From Chitinophagaceae bacterium (lineage in GTDB: Bacteria > Bacteroidota > Bacteroidia > Chitinophagales > Chitinophagaceae): a DNA stretch of 41,707 bases. The DNA is taken from NCBI GenBank assembly GCA_947447005.1, contig CANFHO010000012.1, forward strand, positions 1 to 41,707, read 5' to 3'. How positions within the stretch are numbered: the stretch's first letter is position 1; the number at the start of each line of letters is the position of its first letter. Position numbers and translations under genes: made by a program. Below, piece after piece: positions 1 to 8,920 of this stretch. The notes beneath the pieces are model-generated. The model searched no databases, was not told the origin of the DNA, and was given only the letters and a program-made list of their open reading frames with translations.

Positions 1-787
1 ACCACAGATGATGTCCTTTGATGTTTTTGAATTCCTGCGCAAAATCTAATTTCTCCCCGGCATGTATGTTAAATTGTTTTTTTTGTTCATTCATTAGCTT
101 ACCACTGGCATCGTAGATTTGTTGACTCACAATAATTTTTTTATTGTTTTGTCCATTGTTTACAAATGCCCCCTTGATTTGAACTGCTGCATTATCTTGA
201 TTAACAGAAGGAGTGGTGATAAATACACCCGATGATGCATAGTTATCAGCATCAAAATGAATTTTGTTGATTGCCTTCAGGTAAACATCCCTGTATATTC
301 CTCCGAAAAATGTAAAATCACCAGATAAAGGCGGAATATTTTCGTTATGGATATTGTCAACCCTCACCACGAGTTCATTTGGAGTATTTTTATCCGGTGA
401 GAATGTGAGATATTGACTCACAGGGAAACTAAATGCATTGTAACTTCCACGATGTGTACCTACTTTGGTTCCGTTGATATAAATATCTGCAACCTGACCT
501 ACTCCTTCGAAAAACAGATAGATATCTTTTTCTTTCCAATTGGATGGAACATAGATTGTTGTTTTATACCAACCCTCACCTCTGTAATATCCGGATTCTT
601 CATCGTTCACATCAAGTGCATTCCATGTATGGGGGATGGAGACCGTTGCCCATTTTTCGTCTTTCGTCTTTTTGGTCGTATCTCCTTTATAAAAAAGCCA
701 GTTGCTGTTTATGGTGGTAGAAATTCTTTCCTGGGCAACAACAGTACCCGATACAAATAAAATGAGGACCAAGAATTGTTTAAGCAT
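1..787 (-). CDS. Glycoside hydrolase family 2 (beta-galactosidase-like), N-terminal part; truncated by window edge
   Basis: Own translation of the minus strand from ATG at 787: MLKQFLVLILFVSGTVVAQERISTTINSNWLFYKGD...VSIPHTWNALDVNDEESGYYRGEGWYKTTIYVP...LFFEGVGQVADIYINGTKVGTHRGSYNAFSFPVS...ELVVRVDN. Signal peptide plus typical GH2 sugar-binding domain. Open to position 1; absent from the ORF track because the stop lies outside the window. Confidence 0.9.
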   Translation of the reverse strand, partial: MLKQFLVLILFVSGTVVAQERISTTINSNWLFYKGDTTKKTKDEKWATVSIPHTWNALDVNDEESGYYRGEGWYKTTIYVPSNWKEKDIYLFFEGVGQVADIYINGTKVGTHRGSYNAFSFPVSQYLTFSPDKNTPNELVVRVDNIHNENIPPLSGDFTFFGGIYRDVYLKAINKIHFDADNYASSGVFITTPSVNQDNAAVQIKGAFVNNGQNNKKIIVSQQIYDASGKLMNEQKKQFNIHAGEKLDFAQEFKNIKGHHLW

Positions 788-1106
788 AAAAATCGTTGAA
801 AAGTAAAAAGAAGTTGGATGTTTTTTTGATGTAATTATTGCGACAATTATTTGAAATCTCTGTATAGACATGAATTCCTCAACAATGTAGAAAAAATACC
901 TTGTAAATGAATCCCTTACAAAGGCTTTCTTTTGGATTGTAAAATATATTCTTCTTCTAAATAGTTATACAACAAAGAATAACAGTTAACAACTGAAATG
1001 CATCATACATTGATTTGATCATCATCAATGTATAGTGCGCATGTATAGAATAGCTTTGAACAACTTTCTTTATGAATCAATTTCTCAAATATAAAATACT
1101 ATTGTT

Positions 1107-1655
1107 ATGAAAAATACGAGTAATGTTTTAATAAACAGTTTCGCACTTATGATTACATTTTTATTGGTAAGTTCAACTGTTTTTTCACAGGCAAATAAAA
1201 ACAAAAGAATCATAGACGACAGCAAACAAGCCAAGAGCGAATTCATAAAATCAGATAAGCTGATGAGCAATCTCTTTAACAATGCATACGCTTATGTGAT
1301 ATTTCCCAATGTTGGAAAAGGTGGATTGGGTGTAGGAGGTGCATCTGGCAAAGGTGTTGTGTATCAACGGGGTAAACTGATTGGTACTGCCACCCTTACA
1401 CAAATAACTGTTGGATTTCAGGCCGGTGGGCAATCATATAGAGAAGTTATCTTTTTCGAAAATGAAAAGGATTTGAACAGATTCAAGGAAAACAACATTG
1501 AACTGTCTGCCCAGGCGTCGGCAGTTGCAGTAACGGAAGGTGCAGCCGGAAATGCAAAATACGTAGATGGTGTGATGATATTTTCACAAACCAAAGGTGG
1601 GTTGATGTATGAAGCATCTATCGGTGGACAAACATTTAAATACAGAGTATTGTAA
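1107..1655 (+). CDS. Lipid-binding SYLF (Ysc84-like) domain protein, secreted
   Basis: Signal peptide; AYVIFPNVGKGGLGVGGASGKGVVYQ...GFQAGGQSYREVIFFENEKDLNRFK pattern typical of SYLF domains. Confidence 0.85.
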   Translation: MKNTSNVLINSFALMITFLLVSSTVFSQANKNKRIIDDSKQAKSEFIKSDKLMSNLFNNAYAYVIFPNVGKGGLGVGGASGKGVVYQRGKLIGTATLTQITVGFQAGGQSYREVIFFENEKDLNRFKENNIELSAQASAVAVTEGAAGNAKYVDGVMIFSQTKGGLMYEASIGGQTFKYRVL

Positions 1656-1681
1656 GAGTGCTATGAAATATTGTGAATGTT

Positions 1682-2668
1682 TTATTTGAATAATTCCTGT
1701 GAGATGTTGATGACAACTTCTTCTGTCACTTCGAATTTTTCAGCAATCTGAGTATGTGTAAGTATGCCATTTCTAAGCTCATTGATTATAGAAAGTGTAA
1801 TCTGGATGCCTTCTGATTTTCCCTGTACTTTTCCCTCAGCAAGACCTTTTGCCTTTCCCTCAGTGAGTCCTTCAGCAAGACCTTTTGCCTTTCCCTCAGT
1901 GAGACCTTCAGCAAGACCTTCAGCAAGACCTTTTGCTTTTCCCTCTGCATGTCCTGTTTCCTTTTGATACGCCTCAATACTTTTTTGAAGGCGAATATTA
2001 TCTATGTACTTATCGTATGCGTACAATTGTGCCTCCGTAAAGTTAGATTCATCAAGCATTTCAATGGCTTTCTTTAGCTCTTCAAAAGTTTCGTAGTGTT
2101 TTGTTGGCATGGTTGAAAAGTATTCTGGTTCAGCAAAAAATTTCATCCACGCTTGCAGTGGATTTTTCAAATCAAATGTACTGAATTTTATAAATTTTGG
2201 CAACTCTACAAAATGAAGATGTATCCCGTCCATTTGATCTGAAGGGTCATTGATTTTTGAAATATTATAGGTTTGCACAAAACCAGGAAGATCATCTTCA
2301 ATTACAGTGTTTAGAATACATAAAGCATGAACTGGTTGTAGATTTTCATAAGCAGATCCCTGAGGAATTTGTCTGCTATATACCTTGCATGCATTTAACA
2401 AAACCCTTTTCACAAATGCCTTATGCATTGAAATTTGCATCTCAACAATGAAATGTCTATTTTTCGAATCTTTACATCGCACATCTACAATGGTGTTCTT
2501 TTCATAATAATGTTCAGGAACCAATTCTGTTTGCATATATTCAATCTCCACCACTGGATCTTCAAGTTCTATAAATGCATTGATTAGTGAGATCATGATG
2601 TCTTTTTCTTCCCCGAAAATTCTTTTGAAAATGGGGTCGGCGAGAGGGCTTAATAATTTTCTTTTCAT
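1682..2668 (-). CDS. Rpn family recombination-promoting nuclease / PD-(D/E)XK nuclease family putative transposase
   Basis: N-terminus MKRKLLSPLADPIFKRIFGEEKD, IVDVRCKDSKNRHFIVEMQ (PD-(D/E)XK-type core) and a C-terminal GLAEG/GKAKG repeat tract, all typical of the Rpn/YhgA-like family. Confidence 0.88.
   Translation of the reverse strand: MKRKLLSPLADPIFKRIFGEEKDIMISLINAFIELEDPVVEIEYMQTELVPEHYYEKNTIVDVRCKDSKNRHFIVEMQISMHKAFVKRVLLNACKVYSRQIPQGSAYENLQPVHALCILNTVIEDDLPGFVQTYNISKINDPSDQMDGIHLHFVELPKFIKFSTFDLKNPLQAWMKFFAEPEYFSTMPTKHYETFEELKKAIEMLDESNFTEAQLYAYDKYIDNIRLQKSIEAYQKETGHAEGKAKGLAEGLAEGLTEGKAKGLAEGLTEGKAKGLAEGKVQGKSEGIQITLSIINELRNGILTHTQIAEKFEVTEEVVINISQELFK
1785..1970 (-). repeat. In-gene 12-bp tandem repeat (GxxE/GxxK tetrapeptides) with 36-bp higher-order unit
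   Basis: Protein GHAE GKAK GLAE GLAE GLTE GKAK GLAE GLTE GKAK GLAE GKVQ GKSE: 12 consecutive 4-aa units; GLAE-GLTE-GKAK occurs twice in tandem. DNA words agcaagacctt / ttgcctttccctcagtgag recur on the plus strand. Confidence 0.9.
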
Positions 2669-2886
2669 TTTTCAAAGTTGGATACTTTAGAAAATGGAAA
2701 AAGGTGAAAAACAACAAAGTCAAAGGATATTTTTCTCCTTAAATGTTGTTGAGATAGGAATGTTTTTATGAGAAAAAAACATTGCAATAGAATTAAAAGA
2801 TCAAAAAAAAGCATCTTTTTTGAGTGCAGTCATCATTGTATTTACATAGAAAATAATCCTATCATCAAAAAATAGGACTGATTTGG

Positions 2887-2918
2887 TTGGTATAAAGAAG
2901 GATTCTTGATTATTTTTG
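2887..2918 (+). promoter_or_regulatory. Putative Bacteroidota-type promoter of kup (TTG...TATTTTTG)
   Basis: TATTTTTG at 2911-2918 matches TAnnTTTG; TTGG at 2887-2890 lies about 20 nt upstream. ATG at 2926 is only about 8 nt downstream, so the mRNA would be nearly leaderless. Confidence 0.4.
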
Positions 2919-2925
2919 ACTTCTT

Positions 2926-4884
2926 ATGTCTAAGAACTATTTCAGTAAGCTAACATTAGGTGGGGTTGTCATCACATTAGGAATTATTTACGGGGATATT
3001 GGCACATCGCCTATGTATGTGATGGATGCCATTATTGGAAACCGAGCAATCACTGAAACGCTTGTTTTAGGTGCAGCATCCCTTGTTTTCTGGATACTTA
3101 CTATTCTGACAACAATTAAATATGTTGTATTAACACTCTCTGCAGACAATCATGGCGAGGGTGGTGTATTCTCTTTGTTTGCCCTGGTAAGAAAATATTC
3201 AAAACGGCTTGTTCTTGTTACCATTATTGGTGCAGTAACACTGCTGGATGATGGAATTTTAACACCTCCGATTTCCATATCCTCTGCTGTTGAGGGATTG
3301 CATCAAATCAAAGGGATAGGTCAATATTTTCAGCCAGGCATGTTCACTACCGTCTTAATAATCATTGCAATCATCTCAACTGTATTTTATTTACAACGTT
3401 TTGGTACTACTGTTATAGGAAAAATGTTTGGCCCCATGATGTTGATATGGTTTTTGATGATATTGATTCTAGGGTTGAGAGAATTGATTCAATATCCGTG
3501 GGTAATGAAAGCAATCAATCCGATCTATGCTTTCAGACTCTTGTTTCAATATGAACATGGTTGGCTTATTTTGGGTGGCGTATTTTTATGTACAACAGGA
3601 GCAGAAGCACTCTATAGCGATCTCGGTCACTGCGGAATTAAAAATATTCGCGCATCATGGGTTTTTGTAAAAATTTGTTTGGTTGTAAATTATTTCGGGC
3701 AAGCTGCATATCTTTTGAACAATGGTTCAACATTTTTAAACGGACATGTTCCATTTTTCAGTATGATGCCATTATGGTTTCTGCCTATAGGTATTCTGAT
3801 CGCTACAGCTGCTGCTATCATTGCATCTCAGGCATTGATCAGTGGATCTTTTACCTTGATCAATGAGGCCATGAACCTAAACTTTTGGCCAAGGGTAAGG
3901 GTTAGACAACCCAGTGATATTAAAGGTCAGATTTACATACCCAGCTTAAATACCTTATTGTGGATCGGTTGTATTGGAATGGTCTTGTATTTTAAATCCT
4001 CTGAGAACATGGAATCGGTATATGGATTTTCCATTACAGTTGCTATGTTGATGACAACCATTCTCCTGAACTATTATCTGATTTTTAAATTAAAATGGAA
4101 TAGAATTAAAGTTGCATTGGTCATAGGATTTTTCCTCTTGCTTGAAACATCTTTTTTTCTTGTCAATATCCCCAAATTATTAGAAAGATGGGAGTTCCTC
4201 TTATTTACACTTAGTCTTTTCTTCGTTATGTATATCTGGTTTTATGCAAAAATGAAAATCATTGGGTTGGTAAAATTCCTTGATTTGTCGAAGCAATTGG
4301 ATAAACTGATTCAATTGAGCAATGATGAAACCATACCTAAAACGGCAACCCATTTGGTATATCTCACGAAGGCGAAAAGCAGTCATCAGATAGAAGAAAA
4401 AATCATTTTGTCCTTGTTTTCAAAAATACCCAAGCGTGCAGATGTATATTGGTTTTTACATGTCAATCGCACAGATGAGCCGTATACCATGAATTATGAA
4501 ACACATACGCTAGTTGATCAAAAGGCATATAAAATCATATTGAATATTGGTTTCAGGGTCCATTTAAGAACGGAATTGTATTTTAAAAAGGTGTTTCATG
4601 AAATGCTGAAACATGGTGAATTGAATGCAGACAGGATGTCTGATTTAAGTTTGAAATATCACAATGAACCAGAATTCAAATTCATTATCATTGAACGATT
4701 TTTATCCATTGAAAATGAATTTGTGGTCTTGGATGATATTGTTTTCAATACATACTTTTTCCTTAAGCAATTGGGGTTGAGTGATATCAAAGCTTTTGGC
4801 CTGGAAAGGAGCAATGTTCAGGTGGAGTATGTACCTTGGTTATATCAGCCTGCTAAGGAAATAAATATTACCAAAGCACTCTAA
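2926..4884 (+). CDS. kup: KUP/HAK/KT family potassium transporter
   Basis: GVVITLGIIYGDIGTSPMYVMDAI, GEGGVFSLFALVRKYSK, DDGILTPPISISSAVEGL: Kup signatures across a 652-aa multi-TM protein. Confidence 0.95.
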   Translation: MSKNYFSKLTLGGVVITLGIIYGDIGTSPMYVMDAIIGNRAITETLVLGAASLVFWILTILTTIKYVVLTLSADNHGEGGVFSLFALVRKYSKRLVLVTIIGAVTLLDDGILTPPISISSAVEGLHQIKGIGQYFQPGMFTTVLIIIAIISTVFYLQRFGTTVIGKMFGPMMLIWFLMILILGLRELIQYPWVMKAINPIYAFRLLFQYEHGWLILGGVFLCTTGAEALYSDLGHCGIKNIRASWVFVKICLVVNYFGQAAYLLNNGSTFLNGHVPFFSMMPLWFLPIGILIATAAAIIASQALISGSFTLINEAMNLNFWPRVRVRQPSDIKGQIYIPSLNTLLWIGCIGMVLYFKSSENMESVYGFSITVAMLMTTILLNYYLIFKLKWNRIKVALVIGFFLLLETSFFLVNIPKLLERWEFLLFTLSLFFVMYIWFYAKMKIIGLVKFLDLSKQLDKLIQLSNDETIPKTATHLVYLTKAKSSHQIEEKIILSLFSKIPKRADVYWFLHVNRTDEPYTMNYETHTLVDQKAYKIILNIGFRVHLRTELYFKKVFHEMLKHGELNADRMSDLSLKYHNEPEFKFIIIERFLSIENEFVVLDDIVFNTYFFLKQLGLSDIKAFGLERSNVQVEYVPWLYQPAKEINITKAL

Positions 4885-4969
4885 TTAATTATCTATACAT
4901 GGATAGTCTTATTCAGATGATCCAACCAAAAAAATGTAATAGAATTAATACTTTGTTCCAGATAAAATT

Positions 4970-6058
4970 TTATTTCAAGGCCATGATGGCGTGGAAAGCT
5001 GGTTTTGGTGAAAATGCACGATCAAATAGAAGCGGGTAATTTGTTCTTCCGCGAATAGGCCAACCGTTGAGCCAACTTTGTCCGTCATGCATTCCCCAAA
5101 AAGTAACTCTTGTGATTTTGTCGCGGTGCTTTAAAAAGAGTTTGAAAAGATTTGCATAATCTGTTGCTTGATCTTGTAATAGTTGATCTGGTATTCCTGC
5201 TGCATAAGGATTCAGGGCTGGATTGGATGCCTGGCGGTTTGCTACATCAGCACCATCAAAATTTCTGGGTAACATTTCAATATCCAATTCAGTGATCATT
5301 ACTTTCAACCCCAATGCATGATATGCCAAAATGCTTTCTTCAATTTCTTTCAATGGCACTTTTCCTTTCTGCCAATGACCCTGAATTCCTACGCCATCAA
5401 TTCTTACACCAGCATCTTGAATTTTTTTAATCAGGTTGATGCAACCTTCTCTCTTTTTAGGCTGCTCATTGTTATAATCATTGTAATACAATTCAGTTCC
5501 AGGAGATGCTTTCTCAGCGAGCCGGAATGCTTCTGTAACAAAATCGTTTCCAAGCTTTTCAAGAAATACAGACTTTCTCATGGTTCCATCTTCATTCAGG
5601 GCTTCATTGACTACATCCCAGGAATAAATTTTCCCTTTATACCTTGATGCAATTGTATTGATATGTTCTGTAAAGTAAGTTCTGAAAGAATCAGCTTGTT
5701 GAATCTGACGTGCAAAAAGTGGCAATTGACTATGCCAGATCAATGTATGACCATTGACAACCATGTGATTTTTTTCTCCCAATGCGATAATCTTATCCGC
5801 AAGAGTGAAATTGTAGCGGTCCCATCCTGGATGGATGACTTCTGCTTTCATGATGTTTTCAGGAGTGATGGCACTGAATTGTTCTCTGAGAAGTGTTGCT
5901 TCAGCATCATTTTTCTCTTCAATCTGTGAAGCATTGATGGCTGCACCAATCAGGAAATCCTTTTTGAAAGCAGATCTCAGGGTTTTATGTGCAATTGTCG
6001 CAGAGATGCATATGAAAGTCAGCGCTAAAATGACATTGATAAATAAATTTTTTTTCAT
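4970..6058 (-). CDS. Endo-1,4-beta-xylanase, glycoside hydrolase family 10
   Basis: LIGAAINASQIE..., ITPENIMKAEVIHPGWDRYNF, NGHTLIWHSQLP, WDVVNEALNEDG (acid/base Glu), MITELDIEMLP (nucleophile Glu), TFWGMHDGQSWL: canonical GH10 motifs. Confidence 0.95.
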   Translation of the reverse strand: MKKNLFINVILALTFICISATIAHKTLRSAFKKDFLIGAAINASQIEEKNDAEATLLREQFSAITPENIMKAEVIHPGWDRYNFTLADKIIALGEKNHMVVNGHTLIWHSQLPLFARQIQQADSFRTYFTEHINTIASRYKGKIYSWDVVNEALNEDGTMRKSVFLEKLGNDFVTEAFRLAEKASPGTELYYNDYNNEQPKKREGCINLIKKIQDAGVRIDGVGIQGHWQKGKVPLKEIEESILAYHALGLKVMITELDIEMLPRNFDGADVANRQASNPALNPYAAGIPDQLLQDQATDYANLFKLFLKHRDKITRVTFWGMHDGQSWLNGWPIRGRTNYPLLFDRAFSPKPAFHAIMALK

Positions 6059-6484
6059 GGCAATAATTACAAATGGTTACTGTATATCTGGATTGATCCA
6101 AGTCTTTTACAAGTTAAAGAATATTAAATCTATCTGGTAACTGGTTAGAATTTAAATGCAACTAATTTCTGGAAAAAAATGGATTTTTATATTCTTCTTT
6201 AAAACCAAGTCCTGATTTTTGAGGTTTTGACATTAATTGATTGAATTCTATCATTCTGAGGAAGAAATCGTTTTATTAATATATACAATCTGACCAAGAT
6301 ACATACATGTAAATAATAGTATGAAAAAATAAAACTATACAATTTAGTTGTCACTTACTATCTGTAAAAAATTACAAGATGTGCTTCAGTTGATATCTGT
6401 CATTGATGTTATACATTTTCATCATTCACGTTGGCATTGTTCAACTTGTATTTTCACTGCCACTTAATCAATGAAAAAATTTAC

Positions 6485-6823
6485 ATGATTAAATATTCAA
6501 ATATTATTCTATTTCACCTGTTATTTGTGTTTCAATCATTGATGCACCCTTCATTGCATGAAAAAAAACAACCAGTCATTTCCTATTCATACAGAATCAT
6601 CGAAGCTCAAGAGCAGACATTTGGATATGATATATTTCAGAACAACCGCATATTCATACATCAATTGTCTGTACCTGCCATCTCAGGAAACAAAGGATTT
6701 CCAACAAAGACCGACGCTGAAAAGGTGGCCATATTAGTGGTACAAAAACTTCGACAAAACATCATGCCCCCAACCATTTCAAAAAGTGAATTGGATTCTT
6801 TACACATAAAAATCAACTTATGA
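6485..6823 (+). CDS. DUF4907 domain-containing protein
   Basis: GYDIFQNNRIFIHQLSVPAISGNKGFPTKTDAEKVAILVVQKLRQNIMPPTISKSELDSL matches the DUF4907 pattern. Start set at ATG 6485 (MIKYSNIILFHLL...) rather than the ORF-track start at 6431. Confidence 0.75.
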   Translation: MIKYSNIILFHLLFVFQSLMHPSLHEKKQPVISYSYRIIEAQEQTFGYDIFQNNRIFIHQLSVPAISGNKGFPTKTDAEKVAILVVQKLRQNIMPPTISKSELDSLHIKINL

Positions 6824-8829
6824 AAACAACCTTGTTAAGCATGATGTTATTGTTAGGAATGCATCATGCCATTGCGCAAAATTGTATCGCTACCATTACA
6901 CCTGGTGGTCCAACCACCTTTTGTGCAGGCGACAGCGTAAAACTCTCTGCGAATAATGGTATCAACACATGGACTCAAAAAGCCAATTTTGCTGGAACCA
7001 AACGTTTTGGTACAACTGCCTTCAGTATCGGAAATAAAGGATACATGGGAACGGGCGCAGATGTCAGTGGAAACAGAAAGGATTTTTGGGAATACAATCC
7101 TGTTACCAATGCATGGACACAAAAAGCTGATTTTGTTACTAACCGTGTTTGGGCCGTAGGTTTCAGTATAGGGAATAAAGGGTATGTGGGAACAGGAGTC
7201 GAATATGATTTCAACTACAAAAATGATTTCTGGGAATATGACCCTGCTACAAATGCATGGACACAAAAAGCAAATTTTGCAGGTATTGCCAGAAGACATG
7301 CAGCAGCGTTCAGCATTGGTAACAAGGGATATATTGGTACAGGCGTGACGAATGCAACGCCGGTTGTTAGCGATTTTTGGGAGTACGACCCTGCTTTGGA
7401 TACATGGACGCAGAAAGCAAATTTTGGTGGCGGTATGAGATGGGCGGCCACTGGATTCAGTATTGCAAATAAAGGTTATATAACTACAGGAAGGGCAGGA
7501 ACAGGAAGTGGCGGAGATTTTGAAAAAGATCTATGGGCCTATGATCCATCAACAAATACATGGACTAAAAAAGCTGATTTTGGAGGTACAGCACGCATCA
7601 GAGCAGTGAGTTTCAGTATTGGCAACAAGGGATATTTGGGTACAGGGTATGATTACTCATTGAAAAAGGATTTTTGGGAGTATAATCCTGCAACGGATGT
7701 ATGGACACAAAAACTTGATTTCGGAGGGAACGCACGCGATTTTGCATTTGGTTTCAGCATTGGGGGTAAAGGATATATTGGAACCGGGGATGAATTCAAT
7801 GGTGTATACGACAATGATTTGTGGGAATACAATCCCGGTTCTACATATTTGTGGTCAACAGGCGCAACAAGTTTATCCATTGTGGCAACCATTCCAGGAA
7901 CATATACTGTAAGCGTTACAGATGCAGCAGGATGCTTTGCCACTTCTGATCCGGTAGATGTGGTAGTGCATGAGAAACCAGTTTTGAAAGTTTCCGATAT
8001 CAATGTCAGCAATACATCCAATGAATGTGGTGCATTGGTGTCTCTTCCATCGGGCGTATCTGTAGTTGGCAATCCTGATCCTGTTGTGACGTATACCATT
8101 GGAAGAAAAGTTATTACTAGTCCATATGTTTTTGAAGTTGGCTCAACACTTGTGCATGTAATTGCAACGAATGAATGTGGAACAAATAAAAAAGAATTGG
8201 TTGTACGAGTTGTCGACAATCAACCGCCAATAATCAGATGCAAGCCAGATGCCACGAGGATTGTACGGTCTGCAGTATATCAAATTCAAGGACATGAATT
8301 TGATGCATATGCATCCGATAATTGCAGAAGGCCTTCATTGGTGTATAGTCTAAACGGGGCAACGGTATTGGGTTGCAGTCCGAAGAATACATCACTTGAA
8401 AAAGAACATTTGAAAATCGGAACGACCATTATTACTTGGAAGGCAACAGATCAAAACAATAATATTTCAACCTGTATTACACGTGTAACTATTGTACATA
8501 AAAAAAATCATTTCGCTTCGCGAGATGAACACAATGAAGATGATCATGGATTAAATAATGTTGTATCAGACATTGAACAAACTGTGTTGACAGCCAGGGT
8601 GGTTCCGAATCCTTCGTCCAATTATTTTAGGATACAATTTTCAGGAAAAAGCAATGAGAGAATATCCATCAGGGCTGTCGACGTAAACGGAAAAATAGTA
8701 GAATCGAAGAACAATATCCCTCCCCATAGTTCAATTGAAATCGGATCTGGCTATCATGGAGGTACATATATTCTAGAAGTGTTACAGGGAAATGAAAAGC
8801 GGACAGTAACATTGATAAAAAGGCAGTAA
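6820..8829 (+). CDS. Secreted kelch-repeat protein with HYR-like domain and T9SS type A C-terminal sorting domain
   Basis: About six copies of FSIGNKGYxGTG...DFWEYxPxTxxWTQKAxF (~50 aa), then PPIIRCKPDATRIV...GTTIITWKATDQNNNISTC (HYR-like), then VVPNPSSNYFRIQFSG...GGTYILEVLQGNEKRTVTLIKRQ. Overlaps the upstream CDS by ATGA. Confidence 0.9.
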   Translation: MKTTLLSMMLLLGMHHAIAQNCIATITPGGPTTFCAGDSVKLSANNGINTWTQKANFAGTKRFGTTAFSIGNKGYMGTGADVSGNRKDFWEYNPVTNAWTQKADFVTNRVWAVGFSIGNKGYVGTGVEYDFNYKNDFWEYDPATNAWTQKANFAGIARRHAAAFSIGNKGYIGTGVTNATPVVSDFWEYDPALDTWTQKANFGGGMRWAATGFSIANKGYITTGRAGTGSGGDFEKDLWAYDPSTNTWTKKADFGGTARIRAVSFSIGNKGYLGTGYDYSLKKDFWEYNPATDVWTQKLDFGGNARDFAFGFSIGGKGYIGTGDEFNGVYDNDLWEYNPGSTYLWSTGATSLSIVATIPGTYTVSVTDAAGCFATSDPVDVVVHEKPVLKVSDINVSNTSNECGALVSLPSGVSVVGNPDPVVTYTIGRKVITSPYVFEVGSTLVHVIATNECGTNKKELVVRVVDNQPPIIRCKPDATRIVRSAVYQIQGHEFDAYASDNCRRPSLVYSLNGATVLGCSPKNTSLEKEHLKIGTTIITWKATDQNNNISTCITRVTIVHKKNHFASRDEHNEDDHGLNNVVSDIEQTVLTARVVPNPSSNYFRIQFSGKSNERISIRAVDVNGKIVESKNNIPPHSSIEIGSGYHGGTYILEVLQGNEKRTVTLIKRQ

Positions 8830-8868
8830 ACGGTATTCATTATGAGTCCTTTTCATTCATTCACCCCA

Positions 8869-8901
8869 ATAAAAAACCCCCGATTCGTTTCGGGGGTTTC
8901 T
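8869..8901. terminator. Intrinsic, likely bidirectional terminator between convergent genes
   Basis: AAAAAACCCCCGATTCGTTTCGGGGGTTTCT: stem CCCCCGA/TCGGGGG flanked by A-run and T-run, between stop codons at 8829(+) and 8921(-). Confidence 0.85.
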
Positions 8902-8920
8902 ATTTATGTGATGTGTTATC

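Noticed and set aside
413-760. 115-aa plus-strand ORF at the left end
   Set aside because: Antisense to the GH2 coding sequence that is open across the window edge.
1764-1967. 67-aa plus-strand ORF with FPSARPFAFPS repeats
   Set aside because: Reverse reading of the Rpn gene's tandem repeat; no independent evidence of translation.
1682-2668. Mobile element (transposon) call for the Rpn gene
   Set aside because: No terminal inverted repeats or target-site duplication found by eye around the gene; annotated as CDS only.
7653-8219. 188-aa minus-strand ORF inside the kelch/T9SS gene (with others at 6853-7451)
   Set aside because: Antisense to a well-supported repetitive CDS; composition (Pro/Ser/Thr-rich, repeated PVPxYPLFPxLK) is the reverse reading of the kelch repeats.
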